Assembly (NCBI RefSeq): GCF_010389155.1
Contig: NC_057769.1
Span: 35,759,548 to 35,823,547 of the forward strand
Direction: 5' to 3'
Source of the DNA: Erigeron canadensis
Taxonomy: Eukaryota > Streptophyta > Magnoliopsida > Asterales > Asteraceae
Length of the DNA stretch: 64,000 nt
A program made the translations under genes and the position numbers. Shown here piece after piece: positions 61,601 through 64,000 of the stretch; position 1 is the stretch's first letter, and the number at the start of each line of letters is the position of its first letter. The notes under the pieces were generated by a model, which had not been told where the DNA came from, did no database searches, and saw nothing but the letters and a program-made list of their open reading frames with translations.

Positions 61601-63065
61601 AAAGTCTATAGTTTCACACACCATTTTATACATATTAGACGACAATATCGACTTTTCTAAGTCAAGTAAGCGCATATACGGACATATAGCTAATGTCATT
61701 TATTGCTATTATTTGTGTGATGGGAATCATGGATATATAATGACAAAATATTTACTCAAAAAGCAAGTAGGTAGACTTAAAATTCTGATGTGTGAAGGGA
61801 ATAAGTTGATAAAGCATTACTTTCACCAATAATTTCTAAATTACAATAATACAATGTATATACGTATACGTATATTATTATAAAAAGAGATAAAAAGATT
61901 AAGTGGCATTTGGTTGTTGGTATCCAAATGAGAGAAAGCATTTGATTGCTAGATTAATTTAGACAGATACATTCTTAATTAAGACCTTGGCCAGTTCACA
62001 TGGCTTTTAATTAATTAATCACTTGTGATAGTATAAGTAAGGGAATTAGTTTTTTGGAATGTAACTATCTTTGACTGAATGTTTATAGTAGGAAAAAACT
62101 AAAGTTATGTGTATTGTATGTAAGCAACTTGAAAAAATGTTTATTGTATGTAAGAAAACATACGTGACAACCATATACAGGTGTCACTTGTCAGATTGTA
62201 ATTGGTTGAAACGAAATTCTTACATATAATAAACATTATTTTAAAGTTGTTTACATACAATACACACAGCTTTAGTTATTTCTTACTATAGACATTCGTT
62301 CAAAGTTTCTTACATTCGAAAGAACTAATCCCTACAAGTAACAATTTAAAGTTTACAAAATTGGCAAAAAGTGAAAATGTTATATAGTTATATGATGTTA
62401 ACATTATGCATAGTGTTACGCTCACATCAATCTTTTTAAATAGTCTTCTTAAATTTAAAGTTTGTGGAAAACATCATCTAACTATATCATGTTAAGATCG
62501 ATCATATAAGTTATCAAAAGAATTTAATTAAGCCTCAACAAACATTCGAATATTTAATTACAAGCTTAACACACAAATTAACGTAATTAACAAAACAACA
62601 TACTAATTTACCTGTGTGTCCGGCAGCAGCAGCTACATGTATAGAACAAGTAAAAGCATCAAACTCATGCATAAGAAGCCATTGAAACCCTATAAGCAAA
62701 TACTTCACAATTTCAATATTCCCTCTCTCGCACGCCACAAACAACACACTCTCCCCTCTCCGGTTCACTTTCCCAACGACCCCTTCATTCGTCTCGATTA
62801 ACAACTTCATTATCTCGACCTTCCCTTCTCTACACGCCTCGTGCAACGCAGTCTCAAGGTCTCGGTTCTCTGCCATCACCATTTCGGGCCACCTTTTTAC
62901 TATCTCTAATGCCAATTCTATGTGTCCGAACCTAGCTGCTAAATGTAAAACAGTGTTTAGTGATTCGGTTGTGATTTCGTTAATTATGGTTTTTCTATCT
63001 TCAACGAGTTTGAGGAAGGCAGCAACGTCGCCTTTTAGCACAGCTGCGTATAGGAGACGATCCAT
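58674..63065 (-). CDS. Ankyrin repeat protein with PGG membrane domain (ACD6/ITN1/BDA1-like)
   Basis: Minus-strand exons 62612-63065, 60064-60479 and 58674-59588 join in frame (phases 1 and 0) to 594 aa. The start is the ATG of MDRLLYAAVLKGD. The N-terminal 330 residues hold about eight ankyrin repeats (NTVLHLAARFGHIELALEIV, ETALHEACREGKVEIMKLLI, NSPLHLACSKGHVETTRELI, WTPLHWASMKGRVGIIGEII, ETVLHIAV, NTVLHIATAGK). The C-terminus has the PGG domain (NTITIVAVLIATVTFSGGIN then PPGG) and about four membrane helices. Family members act at the plasma membrane in salicylate-linked immunity, senescence or salt response; the role of this one is inferred. Intron 1 is 2.1 kb and carries a MITE at 62041. 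TATATATATAAATATA (minus) at about 63187-63208 is a plausible TATA box. Confidence 0.9.
62041..62332. mobile_element. MITE in intron 1 of the ankyrin gene
   Basis: Inverted ends GGGAATTAGTTTTTTGGAATG and (reversed) GGGATTAGTTCTTTCGAATG, with flanks TATAAGTAA and TACAAGTAA (8 of 9 identical). Internal order of motifs matches the element at 24011. A 9-bp duplication suggests the Mutator superfamily. Confidence 0.7.
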
Positions 63066-64000
63066 GGTGGTCAATATTAATTTTTGAGGTTAAGTGTAGT
63101 AATTAATTAAGATGTTAAAAATATATGGCAATGAGGGTTAAATTAATATTGTGAAATGAAATGAAGAAGGTTTACGAAATTTGATGTATATATATATAAA
63201 TATATGTGGATTGTAGGGTTTAGTTTTTATTTATTTTCCATTATAGATGTAATACGAGTAGTTTACTAGGAATGTTCTCATGAAATTTCAAAGAATCGTG
63301 TATGGTTTCTCCATGACTTATAAGTCATAGAAGCATGCAACTTGCTTGATGTGTGGGGTTAAGTTCTCGAAAGATCGAATTCATAAGTAGTGTAGTATCC
63401 GTGTTATATATATATATATATATATATATATGCCAATGTCAAATATATATACATACAGACATTGACTAATTAATAAAAAGCTAGATTTACGTGAGTTGAT
63501 TTTATGTTTGTTATATAGTACGTATAAACGGTAGTTTATATATGAAGCTAGAAAGAAAAAACTCAAAAAGGACTAATCTTCTTATTTGTGCAATGTCACT
63601 ATCAATTACTTTTCGATTATTATTCTTTAACTTTTTAATTATATCTGTACGTATATACACATTCATATATATACTTTAAAATTTTCGAAGTTACATATCA
63701 CATTATTATCACTCCATGTCTAAATGCACCTAACATATTTTGTGGCTGATTTAATTTCCATATGTAAAAATACATTTTAGGTTATATTTTTTTTGACCAA
63801 TTTATAATGATTCCTCAAATTTCACCCCTGGAATTAGTGGGTTGGTTTTGCGCGCAATTAAAAATCTAAACCGAAATATTCGTTTTCTAAAAACCCGAAC
63901 TAAAACATTTGGTTATTCACACGGTCACATTCTTAAAAATAATTTACAGAAAGCGAGTTTTCTAATGGGCTGCACAGTATGCTTGTAAAGTTCTAAGAGA
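63066..64000. other. Upstream region of the ankyrin gene; no further gene seen
   Basis: Promoter and AT-rich DNA with a (TA)n run at about 63403-63431. Nothing is recognised near the window end. Confidence 0.4.

Noticed and set aside
1..64000. CRISPR arrays, operons, rRNA genes or functional tRNA genes
   Set aside because: None seen; the only pol III boxes belong to SINE-like elements.

Overview
The window is nuclear DNA of a eudicot plant. It is AT-rich, the genes have short exons and GT-AG introns, and plant transposons are dense. An expanded family of CrRLK1L-like cytoplasmic kinases and a paralogous bark-storage-protein pair suggest an asterid, possibly Asteraceae; that placement is inference from family flavour, not a database match. 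No rRNA, CRISPR or bacterial-type features are present.

Layout. 1-6 kb: Helitron ends, a 1.95-kb Mutator-like element with a perfect 9-bp target duplication, and a SINE with an 18-bp target duplication. 6.2-10.5 kb (+): one gene whose four large exons each encode a kinase domain; the first two are pseudokinases. 11.9-17.9 kb (+): tandem NRT1/PTR (NPF) transporters, the first intact (583 aa) and the second broken, with an inverted copy of the NPF 3' end between them. 18.4-23.8 kb and 37.8-42.6 kb (-): two five-exon bark-storage-protein/nucleosidase-like paralogues with identical intron phases. 24-34 kb: mostly transposons (Mutator-like elements, Helitrons, a 2.06-kb solo LTR). 34.8-35.8 kb (+): an intronless cytosolic sulfotransferase. 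36.5-37.2 kb: a hAT element with a perfect 8-bp target duplication. 44.6-45.9 kb: adjoining fragments of RRP46 and of the sulfotransferase. 46.5-51.4 kb (-): an intact gene encoding propeller, F-box, propeller, then a decayed tandem copy. 53.6-55.7 kb (+): exosome subunit RRP46 in eight exons. 56.8-58.0 kb (+): an ATL-type RING-H2 ubiquitin ligase. 58.7-63.1 kb (-): an ankyrin-PGG membrane protein in three exons.

The genes do not form a pathway; the theme is local duplication followed by decay. Kinase, NPF, storage protein, sulfotransferase, F-box and RRP46 all have a second copy or fragment here. The most notable item is the four-kinase gene, which mixes two pseudokinases, one canonical kinase and one HGD-type kinase. 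All exon models come from reading splice sites and checking reading phase; there is no transcript evidence.
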